A stretch of DNA of 8,423 nt from JBCDAP01 sp038747915 (GCA_038747915.1 JBCDJJ010000113.1:1-8423), one strand, 5' to 3'; positions 1-5,720 are shown, counted from the stretch's first letter. Translations and numbers: made by a program. The notes: generated by a model not told the origin, from the letters alone.

Positions 1-224
1 CGGCAGCGCCCGGCGGGGGGGCGCCGCCCACCACCAATCAGCAGACGGGCGGGCAGCAGCAGCCGTCCGGCGGGCAGGGGGGCGCCGGGCCGCAGCAGGG
101 CGGCGGCGGGGCGACCGGCGACGGAGGCTCGCAGGGAGATCGTCGCCAGTCGGATGAGCAGGGCGCACCCGCGGGCATTCGACGATTCGGCCGGTTCGCC
201 GATCACATGGCCCGGGCCGAGTGA
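1..224 (+). CDS. fliK: Partial CDS, C-terminal tail of probable flagellar hook-length control protein FliK
   Basis: An open frame enters from the left edge (first complete codon at base 3) and ends at TGA 222-224; about 73 codons are visible. The visible part is a low-complexity tail rich in Gly, Gln and Pro, with Gln-Gln-Gln runs, closing with a basic/aromatic stretch IRRFGRFADHMARAE. No folded domain is visible, because the conserved FliK C-terminal domain would lie upstream, outside the window. FliK is the secreted ruler that measures the hook and switches export specificity; many FliK proteins end in a Gln/Gly-rich tail of this kind. The call rests mainly on position directly before flgD, which is the fliK-flgD-flgE order of many phyla, and on composition. 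The gap to flgD is 21 bases, so the two are probably cotranscribed. It could be another Gln-rich flagellar protein. Confidence 0.6.
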   Translation, partial: AAPGGGAPPTTNQQTGGQQQPSGGQGGAGPQQGGGGATGDGGSQGDRRQSDEQGAPAGIRRFGRFADHMARAE

Positions 225-233
225 TGACGATAT

Positions 234-239
234 GAGGAG
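234..239 (+). promoter_or_regulatory. Ribosome binding site of flgD
   Basis: GAGGAG lies six bases before the ATG at 246 and fixes the flgD start. It falls in the short gap after the upstream stop codon. Confidence 0.8.
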
Positions 240-245
240 TACGCG

Positions 246-806
246 ATGAGCCAGATCAGCACCGACCCGGTCTTTCGTTTCAACACCGTGCCCGACTCGA
301 CAGCGGTAACCTCGAACGCGGACGACGCCTTCAATGAGCTGACCAGCGAAGAGTTCCTCGAGGTCATCTTCGCAGAGCTGACGAACCAGGATCCGCTTGC
401 GCCGAACGACACGACGGCGTTGCTCGAGCAGATCTCGATGATCCGCTCGATCGAGTCGGACACGGATCTTGCTGAGCGGCTCGAGGGTGTGACCGAGGAG
501 ACCAGGCAGCTTGTAGAGAGTTTCGAGTTCATCACCGCGGGCTTGTCTCAGTTGACCGAGCTCTCGACCGCGGGCGCGCTGATCGGGCGTGAGGTGGTAA
601 CCGATCAGCGTCTGCTCAACGAGGATGGCACGCCGGTGCTGACCGAAGGGGGGCAGTCGATCTTTGTCGACGGTGTGGTGACCGCGATTCTGTTCCGCGA
701 TACCGGCCTGACGGCTCGGGTGGAGAACAGCGGGAGCGGCGTCGCGGCGGAGGTGCCGGTGCAGTCGATCATCCGGATCGGCGAGGCTGTGGCGGGTGAG
801 GAGTGA
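246..806 (+). CDS. flgD: Flagellar hook assembly scaffold (hook cap) protein FlgD
   Basis: FlgD is exported to the tip of the growing rod/hook, where it forms a temporary cap under which FlgE subunits polymerise. The 186-residue product carries the family's N-terminal motif at about residues 37-71: FLEVIFAELTNQDPLAP, then a Gln-containing helix (LLEQISMIRSIES). The core LTNQDPLAP is the FlgD hallmark. A second conserved block, AGALIGREVV followed by DGVVTAILF and a short beta-rich C-terminus (residues 108-178), fits the FlgD C-terminal region. The protein is shorter than the roughly 220-230 residues of enterobacterial FlgD and resembles the short Gram-positive forms, which lack a full Ig-like insertion. 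The ATG has a good GAGGAG site. The stop codon overlaps the GTG start of the next gene, so the two are likely translationally coupled. Confidence 0.95.
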   Translation: MSQISTDPVFRFNTVPDSTAVTSNADDAFNELTSEEFLEVIFAELTNQDPLAPNDTTALLEQISMIRSIESDTDLAERLEGVTEETRQLVESFEFITAGLSQLTELSTAGALIGREVVTDQRLLNEDGTPVLTEGGQSIFVDGVVTAILFRDTGLTARVENSGSGVAAEVPVQSIIRIGEAVAGEE

Positions 807-1291
807 GCGATCCGGCGACGGAGCTGCTTCGCCGGCTTGGATCGGGTGTGCGGCCGGTTGATGCGGGCTCGGGCTTTGGTCAGCTCGCGGATGGAGCCCC
901 GCCGATCGACTTCGGCACGCTGCTCGCCGATGCGCGGCGTGGTGCGCTGCGGACAGGTCGTGCGGTTGAGTTTGCTGGGATGGATGAACCGTCGGATGCG
1001 GCGGTTCGACGGTCGCTCGCCGATGTGGTCGATACGGCCGAGGCAGCCGGCGTGCACACCCTGGCCGCGATCGTTGGGCCGCGTGTGATGCGTGTGCTGG
1101 TGGGAGATCGGCGTGTGACGGACGAGGTCGATGTGGCCGAGGGCACACGGCTCATCAGAGAGGTTGATGCGGTCGCGGTCGTCACCGACGACGGCACGAT
1201 CGCGCAGGGGTGGTCGGTCGGGGCGCACGACGGGCCGGCGATCCGGCTTGGTGTGCCGACCAACAGATCTGTGCGCACCGCCGCGGGCTAA
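803..1291 (+). CDS. Probable flagellar operon protein, divergent TIGR02530-like, between flgD and flgE
   Basis: A 162-residue protein starting at GTG 803. Its start overlaps the flgD stop by four bases (GTGA), with GGTGAGGAG just upstream. No signal peptide, membrane segment or cysteine is visible. Residues 1-50 are probably flexible. Residues 65-130 read as a small alpha/beta unit: a helix (VRRSLADVVDTAEAAGVHTL), a strand (AAIVGPRVMRVLVGDRRV), then a segment ending IREVDAVAVV. This matches, from memory, the layout of the uncharacterised TIGR02530 'flagellar operon protein' family: helix with Ala and Gly, a strand with Leu-Ile-Val-x-Val, an 'xxRxVhT' turn, and a final I-D-hydrophobic strand. 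Those proteins sit at the same place between flgD and flgE. Here the C-terminus has about 30 extra residues after that motif (DDGTIAQGWSVGAHDG). The function is unknown; a role in hook assembly is inferred from position only. Confidence 0.7.
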   Translation: MSDPATELLRRLGSGVRPVDAGSGFGQLADGAPPIDFGTLLADARRGALRTGRAVEFAGMDEPSDAAVRRSLADVVDTAEAAGVHTLAAIVGPRVMRVLVGDRRVTDEVDVAEGTRLIREVDAVAVVTDDGTIAQGWSVGAHDGPAIRLGVPTNRSVRTAAG

Positions 1292-1300
1292 GCGACAGCA

Positions 1301-1316
1301 TGGCACGCCCTTTGTG
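1301..1316 (+). promoter_or_regulatory. Sigma-54 (RpoN) type -24/-12 promoter for flgE
   Basis: TGGCACG-CCCT-TTGTG matches the sigma-54 consensus TGGCACG-N4-TTGCW except in the last two bases. The -24 GG (1302-1303) and the -12 dinucleotide (1314-1315, GT instead of GC) are separated by exactly ten bases, the required spacing. It lies in the 60-base gap after the TIGR02530-like gene. Transcription would begin near 1327, giving a leader of about 25 bases that still contains the flgE ribosome binding site (1337-1343). Sigma-54 drives hook genes in Caulobacter, Vibrio and Campylobacter. An enhancer site for an activator was not recognised. Confidence 0.72.
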
Positions 1317-1336
1317 GTGTATCACAGCGATTCGAC

Positions 1337-1343
1337 AGAGGAG
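1337..1343 (+). promoter_or_regulatory. Ribosome binding site of flgE
   Basis: AGAGGAG lies eight bases before the ATG at 1352. It supports that start, which also places the conserved FlgE N-terminus in the usual position. Confidence 0.8.
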
Positions 1344-1351
1344 CGACCGTT

Positions 1352-3160
1352 ATGGCTTCAACAAGCGCGCTGTTCTCCGGCCTGACCGGTCTTACGACGA
1401 ACTCTCGTCGCCTGGAGGTGATCGGTAACAACATCTCGAACGCCAATACGACGGCGTTCAAGAGCAACCGGCTGCAGTTCTCGGCGGCGTTCAACCGGAC
1501 GTTTAGCCTGGGGACCTCGCCTTCGGGCACGACCGGCGGCACGAACCCGGGCCAGATCGGTCTCGGTGCTACGACCGCGGGCACGCAGCGCAACAACAAC
1601 GAAGGGGCCATCAACTCCACCGGCGTCGCGACCGACCTCGCAATCGAGGGCAACGGGTACTTCATCGTCGACGATCAGGGGAGCCGGCGGTTCACCCGTG
1701 ATGGTGCGTTCCAGCTCAACAGCGAGAACGAGCTGGTCACACTCTCGGGCGCGCGGGTGCAGGGCTTCGGTGTGGACGAGAACTTCGTGATCCAGGAGGG
1801 CAATCTCACCGATCTGAATATTCCGGTCGGCTCGCTCAGCATCGCGGAAGCGACCACGCGGGTCGTCATGGCCGGCAACCTGAATGTGCAGGAGGACCTG
1901 ACCGGCGTGAACGCGCCTCAGGGCTCTCAGAACACGTTCGGGACGGTGCTTGAGTCAGCGCCGGGCGTGGCCGCGGTACCCGCGGACCTGCTGATCAACG
2001 TCGAGAATGGTGCGGGTGCGGCCCAGTTCGTCGCGGGTGACACGATCACGCTGAGCGGTGTGCGGCGCGGCAATAAGGACATCGAGCCCCAGTCCTTCAC
2101 GGTTCAGGCCACGAGTACGGTGCAGGATCTGCTCAGCTTCTACCAGGGGGCGATGGGCATCGTGGAGAACGCCGGCTTCGATCCCGCGGCGGATGCTGCT
2201 CTCATCGGCACCGTAAACCAAGACGGTGGCGTTATCATCAACGGCGCGGGCAACATCGTCGTCACCGGCAACCCGGGGACGTTCAACGAACTCGACTTCA
2301 CGAATGCCTCGGTCTCCAGCACCGGCGCGTACACCGCCGGGGCGGTGACCGAGAACCGGTCCGCCCAGGGCGAATCTATCCGGCACACGGTGACCGTGTT
2401 CGATTCGGTTGGAACCGCGATCAGTGTCGATGTCACCCTCGCGATCGCCGGTGAAGACGGCACGGGGCACTACGCCCGCGTGTTCCTCCACAGCCCTCGG
2501 GATCGTGACGTGGGCGACCTCGACGTGAGTGATGCGCTCGAAGTCGGTGCGCCGACCATCCCCGCGGACGGCACCACGGTTGGGTTCTCCGCCTACGCGC
2601 CGCTGGTGCGGTTCGATAACGACGGACAGATCGATCCGACGCGAAACTCGTTCGGAGTTGAGATCGACCTGAACGCGACGGGTGCGGCCGATCCGCTCGC
2701 GTTCATCATCGAGTTCGACCGGGACGGCGACGTCGTTACCGGCTTCGCCGATGGGTCGGAGGATTCGACCCTTCGGGCGACGAGTGTCGATGGGTTGGAG
2801 TTTGGTGTGCTGGAAGAGTTTGCGGTCCAGAACGACGGTCTGATCCGCGGGTTCTTTACCAATGGCCAGGTGCGCGACATCGGGCAGGTGATGATCGCGA
2901 CGTTCCAGAACGACGAGGGACTCGTGGATGTGGGCGGGAACCTCTACCGCGAGGGGCCGAACTCGGGCACCGCACAGGTGCTGAGGCCGACCACGCAGGG
3001 TTCGGGTTCGATCGTTGGTGGGGCACTCGAGCTGAGCAACGTCGACCTGAGCCAGGAGTTCATCAACATGATCCTCACGAGCACGGGGTACAACGCCTCG
3101 AGCCGTGTGATCACCACGAGCGACACGCTGCTGCAGACTCTGATCTCGCTCGCACGATGA
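1352..3160 (+). CDS. flgE: Flagellar hook protein FlgE
   Basis: FlgE is the exported subunit of the curved hook joining rod and filament. The 602-residue product has the basal-body rod/hook N-terminal signature ALFSGLTGLTTNSRRLEVIG followed by NNISNANTTAFKSNR (residues 6-40), and then EGNGYFIVDDQGSRRFTRDG near residues 98-117, the conserved D0/D1 entry. A hook-domain motif HTVTVFDSVGTAISVDVTL (about 346-364) fits the FlaE-type D2 domain. The C-terminal amphipathic helix (LSNVDLSQEFINMILTSTGY through LLQTLISLAR) ends exactly as in FlgE. It is longer than the roughly 400 residues of enterobacterial FlgE; the extra length lies between D1 and the C-terminal helix (about residues 180-340), giving a larger surface domain. 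I see no cysteine and only two lysines (in AFKSN and GNKDIE). Expression probably starts from the sigma-54 promoter just upstream. Confidence 0.97.
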   Translation: MASTSALFSGLTGLTTNSRRLEVIGNNISNANTTAFKSNRLQFSAAFNRTFSLGTSPSGTTGGTNPGQIGLGATTAGTQRNNNEGAINSTGVATDLAIEGNGYFIVDDQGSRRFTRDGAFQLNSENELVTLSGARVQGFGVDENFVIQEGNLTDLNIPVGSLSIAEATTRVVMAGNLNVQEDLTGVNAPQGSQNTFGTVLESAPGVAAVPADLLINVENGAGAAQFVAGDTITLSGVRRGNKDIEPQSFTVQATSTVQDLLSFYQGAMGIVENAGFDPAADAALIGTVNQDGGVIINGAGNIVVTGNPGTFNELDFTNASVSSTGAYTAGAVTENRSAQGESIRHTVTVFDSVGTAISVDVTLAIAGEDGTGHYARVFLHSPRDRDVGDLDVSDALEVGAPTIPADGTTVGFSAYAPLVRFDNDGQIDPTRNSFGVEIDLNATGAADPLAFIIEFDRDGDVVTGFADGSEDSTLRATSVDGLEFGVLEEFAVQNDGLIRGFFTNGQVRDIGQVMIATFQNDEGLVDVGGNLYREGPNSGTAQVLRPTTQGSGSIVGGALELSNVDLSQEFINMILTSTGYNASSRVITTSDTLLQTLISLAR

Positions 3161-3162
3161 GC

Positions 3163-3208
3163 TGATCGGATGGTGATCGGTGTGTTGAGACTCGATCCCC
3201 TGGGGATC
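3163..3208 (+). repeat. Phased direct repeat and dyad in the flgE-flbD gap
   Basis: TGATCGG occurs at 3163-3169 and again at 3174-3180, 11 bases apart or about one helical turn. It is followed by GATCCCC-T-GGGGATC (3194-3208), an inverted repeat with seven-base arms. There is no T-run after the dyad, so it is not a Rho-independent terminator. It could be a protein-binding site or an RNA hairpin. It is the only notable content of the 87-base gap apart from the region right before flbD. Confidence 0.4.
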
Positions 3209-3247
3209 TGGCTTCAGTCGCGCCCGTGACGCTCCGATAAGCCATCC

Positions 3248-3445
3248 ATGATCCGAGTCACGCGACTGAACGGCAGCGAGTTCGTGCTGAACGCAGATCT
3301 GATCCGGACGGTCGAGGCGCGTCCGGACACGACCATCAAGCTGGTGAATGGTGACTCGTTCGTGGTGCGCGAGCCGGTGGACGAGATCGTCGACCGCGCG
3401 GTGGAGTACGGGCGGTCGCTGCGCACGCTCCTTGGCCCGGCCTGA
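3248..3445 (+). CDS. flbD: Flagellar protein FlbD / SwrD family
   Basis: A 65-residue protein that fits the small FlbD/SwrD family over its whole length: MIRVTRLNGSEFVLNADLI at the start, then VEARPDTTIKLVNGDSFVV, and a C-terminal helix VDEIVDRAVEYGRSL. In spirochaete and Firmicute flagellar operons the same gene lies between flgE and motA, as here. In Bacillus subtilis SwrD raises motor torque, apparently by supporting stator function. The family is cytoplasmic and unrelated to the Caulobacter regulator also called FlbD. No clear Shine-Dalgarno sequence precedes the ATG (GCTCCGATAAGCCATCC), unlike most genes here, so translation may be weak, coupled, or start from a leaderless message. The gene ends inside a hairpin. 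Confidence 0.93.
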   Translation: MIRVTRLNGSEFVLNADLIRTVEARPDTTIKLVNGDSFVVREPVDEIVDRAVEYGRSLRTLLGPA

Positions 3446-3453
3446 CCGGGCCA
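3433..3453 (+). repeat. Eight-base-pair hairpin spanning the flbD stop codon
   Basis: TGGCCCGG and CCGGGCCA form a perfect eight-base-pair stem around a five-base loop, CCTGA, that contains the flbD stop TGA. No T-tract follows, so it is not a classical intrinsic terminator. It may be an RNA stability or attenuation element, or a chance product of high GC. Confidence 0.5.
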
Positions 3454-3494
3454 TCGCGCGGTTATCGGATTGGCGATTCACACGACTCGATGTC

Positions 3495-3506
3495 GCTCGC
3501 GCGAGC
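3495..3506 (+). repeat. Perfect 12-base palindrome upstream of motA
   Basis: GCTCGCGCGAGC is a perfect palindrome in the middle of the 135-base flbD-motA gap (3446-3580). It lies just upstream of a weak promoter-like motif. It could be an operator-like site; nothing in the sequence identifies a binding protein, and such palindromes also arise by chance in GC-rich DNA. Confidence 0.35.
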
Positions 3507-3510
3507 CGCG

Positions 3511-3538
3511 TGAACCGCCGGTCTGGAAGCGCCGATGA
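3511..3538 (+). promoter_or_regulatory. Weak sigma-28 (FliA)-like promoter before motA
   Basis: GCCGATGA (3531-3538) matches seven of eight bases of the flagellar sigma-28 -10 box GCCGATAA. TGAA (3511-3514) resembles the -35 TAAA, but the spacing is 16 rather than the usual 15 bases. The start point would fall near 3545, about 35 bases before motA. In enteric bacteria the mot genes use FliA. The -35 is poor, so this is only a candidate. Confidence 0.3.
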
Positions 3539-3580
3539 CCTCAGCGGGTTCGCCTTCGATCACCGGAGTGATGCTTCGCG

Positions 3581-4354
3581 ATGACCACCATCATCGGACT
3601 GATCATTGGGACCGTGTTGATCCTCGTGGCCATGCTGCTGGGCGGGTCGATCGGCGCGTACATCGATCCGATCTCGATGATTATCGTGTTGGGCGGGACC
3701 GTGGCGGCGCTGTTCACGAGCTTCCCGCTCCCGACGCTGCTGTCGCTGCCCAAGGTGATGAAGAAGACGTTGGGCAAGCTCTCGTCCACGCCCCAGCAGC
3801 TGCTCCAGCAGATGGTCGGCTTTGCCGAGGTCGCCCGTCGCGACGGCATCCTCGCGCTCGAGGGCCTGTCCGACGAGATGGAGGACCCGCTGCTGCTGAA
3901 CGGCATCAAGATGGCGGTGGACGGCGTCGACCCCGAGCTGATCGAGGCGATCATGGAGGCCGACATCGAGAACATGCTGGTTCGCCACGAGGCGGGCAAG
4001 GGGATGTTCGATGCGGGTGGGCGATTCGCGCCCGCGTTCGGGATGATCGGGACGCTGATCGGTCTCGTCGCGATGCTCGCGAACATGGAGGACCCGTCGG
4101 CGATCGGCGCGGGCATGGCCGCGGCGTTGCTTACGACGCTCTACGGATCGATCGTCGCAAACGTGATCTTCCTTCCGATGGCCGACAAGCTCAACCTTCA
4201 GAACGAGGAGGAGCTGCTCCTCAAGACCATCATTTTGAAGGGCGTGATGTCGATCCAGGCGGGTGACAACCCGCGTGTTGTCGAGCAGAAGCTCAAGACC
4301 TTCCTCCCGCCGTCGGCCCGAGTGGACGGTGAGGAGCTCGCGCAGGCGGCCTGA
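3581..4354 (+). CDS. motA: Flagellar stator protein MotA (PomA-like)
   Basis: MotA forms the five-subunit inner-membrane ring around MotB that turns ion flow into torque against FliG. The 257-residue protein has the expected four membrane segments (about residues 3-25, 31-48, 150-167, 179-201) and a cytoplasmic loop between segments 2 and 3. That loop carries the charged torque residues R86/R87 and E94 in ARRDGILALE, with the same eight-residue spacing as R90/E98 of E. coli MotA. The membrane motif PAFGMIGTLIGLVAML and the segment YGSIVANVIFLPMADKL are typical. P151, T158, T186 and P199 fall at the same numbers I recall for Vibrio PomA, where the two threonines serve sodium passage, and D29 corresponds to PomA D31. 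The start is at ATG 3581 with a somewhat distant CGGAG (12 bases). motB follows 19 bases after the stop. Confidence 0.96.
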   Translation: MTTIIGLIIGTVLILVAMLLGGSIGAYIDPISMIIVLGGTVAALFTSFPLPTLLSLPKVMKKTLGKLSSTPQQLLQQMVGFAEVARRDGILALEGLSDEMEDPLLLNGIKMAVDGVDPELIEAIMEADIENMLVRHEAGKGMFDAGGRFAPAFGMIGTLIGLVAMLANMEDPSAIGAGMAAALLTTLYGSIVANVIFLPMADKLNLQNEEELLLKTIILKGVMSIQAGDNPRVVEQKLKTFLPPSARVDGEELAQAA

Positions 4355-4360
4355 TCGGTC

Positions 4361-4367
4361 GGGGAGG
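4361..4367 (+). promoter_or_regulatory. Ribosome binding site deciding the motB start
   Basis: GGGGAGG lies six bases before the GTG at 4374. It supports that codon over the longer in-frame extension beginning at 4263 inside motA. Confidence 0.8.
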
Positions 4368-4373
4368 CTCGAC

Positions 4374-5147
4374 GTGGCTCGACGGCAGAAGAAAGCAGGG
4401 CCGGGTGTTCCGGAGTGGGTCGTCACCTTCGGTGACATGATGTCTCTGCTGCTGTGCTTCTTCATCCTTCTCGCGGCGTTCAGCGAGCTCAAGCGGGAGG
4501 TCGAGTATCAGCGGGTGCTGACCGCGGTGAAGGAGGCGTTCGGCTACTCCGGCGGTGTTGGTGTGATGCCGACCGACGACCCACCGACGCGATCGATGAT
4601 CGAGCTGCTCGAATCGGTCGCGCAGCAGGAGCTCAAGGAGAGCAAGGTCAGCCATTCGCCGGAGCAGGGCATCACCGGTCGGCGCACCAAGGTGAGCAAG
4701 GTGCCCGAGGGCACGATGTTCACCATCGGTGGGCACCTTACCTTCGAGCCCGGTTCGGCAGAACTCCGCGAGACCGCGAAGGACGAGCTGATCAAGGTGG
4801 CGAACCTACTGCGCGGGCGGAACAACAAGATCGCGGTCCGCGGTCACGCCGCCAAGAAGCTGCTGCCGGCGGACTCACCGTTCTCGGACCTGGTGGACTT
4901 GTCGTACTTCCGCGGCAAGGCGGTGGCCGACTTCCTGATCGAGGAAGGTGGGCTTGAGCAGCGTGTGGTGTTCATCGAAGCGCGCGGGACGTCCGAACCG
5001 CTCAACCCGAGACAGTTCACGCCCGAAGCACAGACACAGAACCGTCGTGTTGAGGTGATCATGACCGAGATCATGGTCGGTGATGTGAACCGCGACGCCG
5101 ACCTCTCGAGCGAGTCGGCCGCGCGCGGGCTGGCCACACCCTTCTGA
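4374..5147 (+). CDS. motB: Flagellar stator protein MotB (PomB-like, OmpA domain)
   Basis: MotB pairs with MotA as the ion-conducting stator and anchors it to peptidoglycan. From GTG 4374 the product is 257 residues. A short basic N-terminus (ARRQKKAGPGVPEW) leads to one membrane helix, VTFGDMMSLLLCFFILLAAF (residues 17-36). D21 is the ion-binding aspartate and C28 follows seven residues later, as in PomB (D24, C31). A linker (residues 37-115) precedes an OmpA-like peptidoglycan-binding domain: FEPGSAELRETAKDELIKVA, then KIAVRGHAAKK, LSYFRGKAVADFLI, IEARGTSEPLNP and QTQNRRVEVIM. The PomB-like helix CFFILLAAFSEL suggests sodium rather than proton coupling, an inference from motif similarity. 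The open frame extends upstream to 4263, but that part is arginine/serine shadow sequence within motA. fliL follows after 27 bases. Confidence 0.95.
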   Translation: MARRQKKAGPGVPEWVVTFGDMMSLLLCFFILLAAFSELKREVEYQRVLTAVKEAFGYSGGVGVMPTDDPPTRSMIELLESVAQQELKESKVSHSPEQGITGRRTKVSKVPEGTMFTIGGHLTFEPGSAELRETAKDELIKVANLLRGRNNKIAVRGHAAKKLLPADSPFSDLVDLSYFRGKAVADFLIEEGGLEQRVVFIEARGTSEPLNPRQFTPEAQTQNRRVEVIMTEIMVGDVNRDADLSSESAARGLATPF

Positions 5148-5162
5148 GCACGCCGACGGAGC

Positions 5163-5167
5163 AGGAG
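5163..5167 (+). promoter_or_regulatory. Ribosome binding site of fliL
   Basis: AGGAG lies seven bases before the ATG at 5175 in the 27-base motB-fliL gap. Confidence 0.75.
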
Positions 5168-5174
5168 TCGACGC

Positions 5175-5720
5175 ATGGCCGACGAGCAAGCGGAACAGCA
5201 GCAGTCACAGCAGGACGCCGAGGCTCCGGCGAAGAAGGGGGGCCTGCCGGTCAAGACGCTCATCCTCGTGGCCGGGATCCTGCTCGCCGAGGCGGGCTTG
5301 ATCGTGGGCGTGATGATGTTCATCGGCAATCCGTCGCAGGTGCAGGGCCTCGACGTGGAGGGCGAGATCGACCCGGGCGACGAGCTGCTCGAGTTGCCCG
5401 TGCTGCACGAGAAGTTCACGAACACCTCGACCGGCCGCGTATGGATCTGGGACACCGAGGTGATGGTGGTCGTCCAGAAGCGGCACGAGGAGCGGGTCAA
5501 GGAGCGGCTCGAGCAGCACAACGCGACGACTCGCACGGGCATCGGCGAGATCATCGCTGCGGCGAATCACCAGTTCTTCAACGAGCCCGGCCGTCCGACC
5601 ATCACGCGGCAGATGACCGAGTACATGCAGCGGCTGATCGGTCGGGACGAGGCGACCGGCGAGGAGATCGTGCAGCGGGCGCTGATCCCGTCATGCACGG
5701 GTTTCCCCACGGACTATTGA
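5175..5720 (+). CDS. fliL: Flagellar basal body-associated protein FliL
   Basis: FliL is a single-pass inner-membrane protein that surrounds or supports the stator units near the basal body. The 181-residue product has a hydrophilic Gln/Glu-rich N-terminus, a basic KK before the membrane helix, one helix at about residues 26-50 (VKTLILVAGILLAEAGLIVG), and a periplasmic domain. That domain includes WIWDTEVMVVVQ (strand) and HEERVKERLEQHNATTRTGI (helix), fitting the stomatin-like FliL fold. Length is close to the family's 150-180. The position after motB supports the call. The C-terminus (QRALIPSCTGFPTDY) runs past the usual end and contains one cysteine, an unusual tail that may be lineage-specific. 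The next gene would normally be fliM; it is not here. Confidence 0.88.
   Translation: MADEQAEQQQSQQDAEAPAKKGGLPVKTLILVAGILLAEAGLIVGVMMFIGNPSQVQGLDVEGEIDPGDELLELPVLHEKFTNTSTGRVWIWDTEVMVVVQKRHEERVKERLEQHNATTRTGIGEIIAAANHQFFNEPGRPTITRQMTEYMQRLIGRDEATGEEIVQRALIPSCTGFPTDY

Noticed and set aside
3202..3226. TGGCTTCAGTCGCGC before flbD as a sigma-54 promoter
   Set aside because: GG-N10-GC spacing exists but the flanking consensus bases are absent; this is expected by chance in GC-rich DNA.
3433..3460. Hairpin after flbD as a Rho-independent terminator
   Set aside because: No T-rich tract follows the stem; the next bases are TCGCGCGGTT.
1955..3481. A 508-codon open frame on the - strand, opposite flgE
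   Set aside because: It lies antisense to unmistakable FlgE and FlbD, is rich in Arg, His and Asp as expected for GC-rich shadow frames, and shows no recognisable domain.
4263..4373. A longer N-terminus for MotB starting inside motA
   Set aside because: The extra 37 residues are Arg/Ser shadow sequence; GTG 4374 has GGGGAGG six bases upstream and gives a normal MotB N-terminus.
3560..4492. A 310-codon open frame on the - strand opposite motA
   Set aside because: It is the complement of MotA codons, full of Arg, His and Gln, with no family resemblance.
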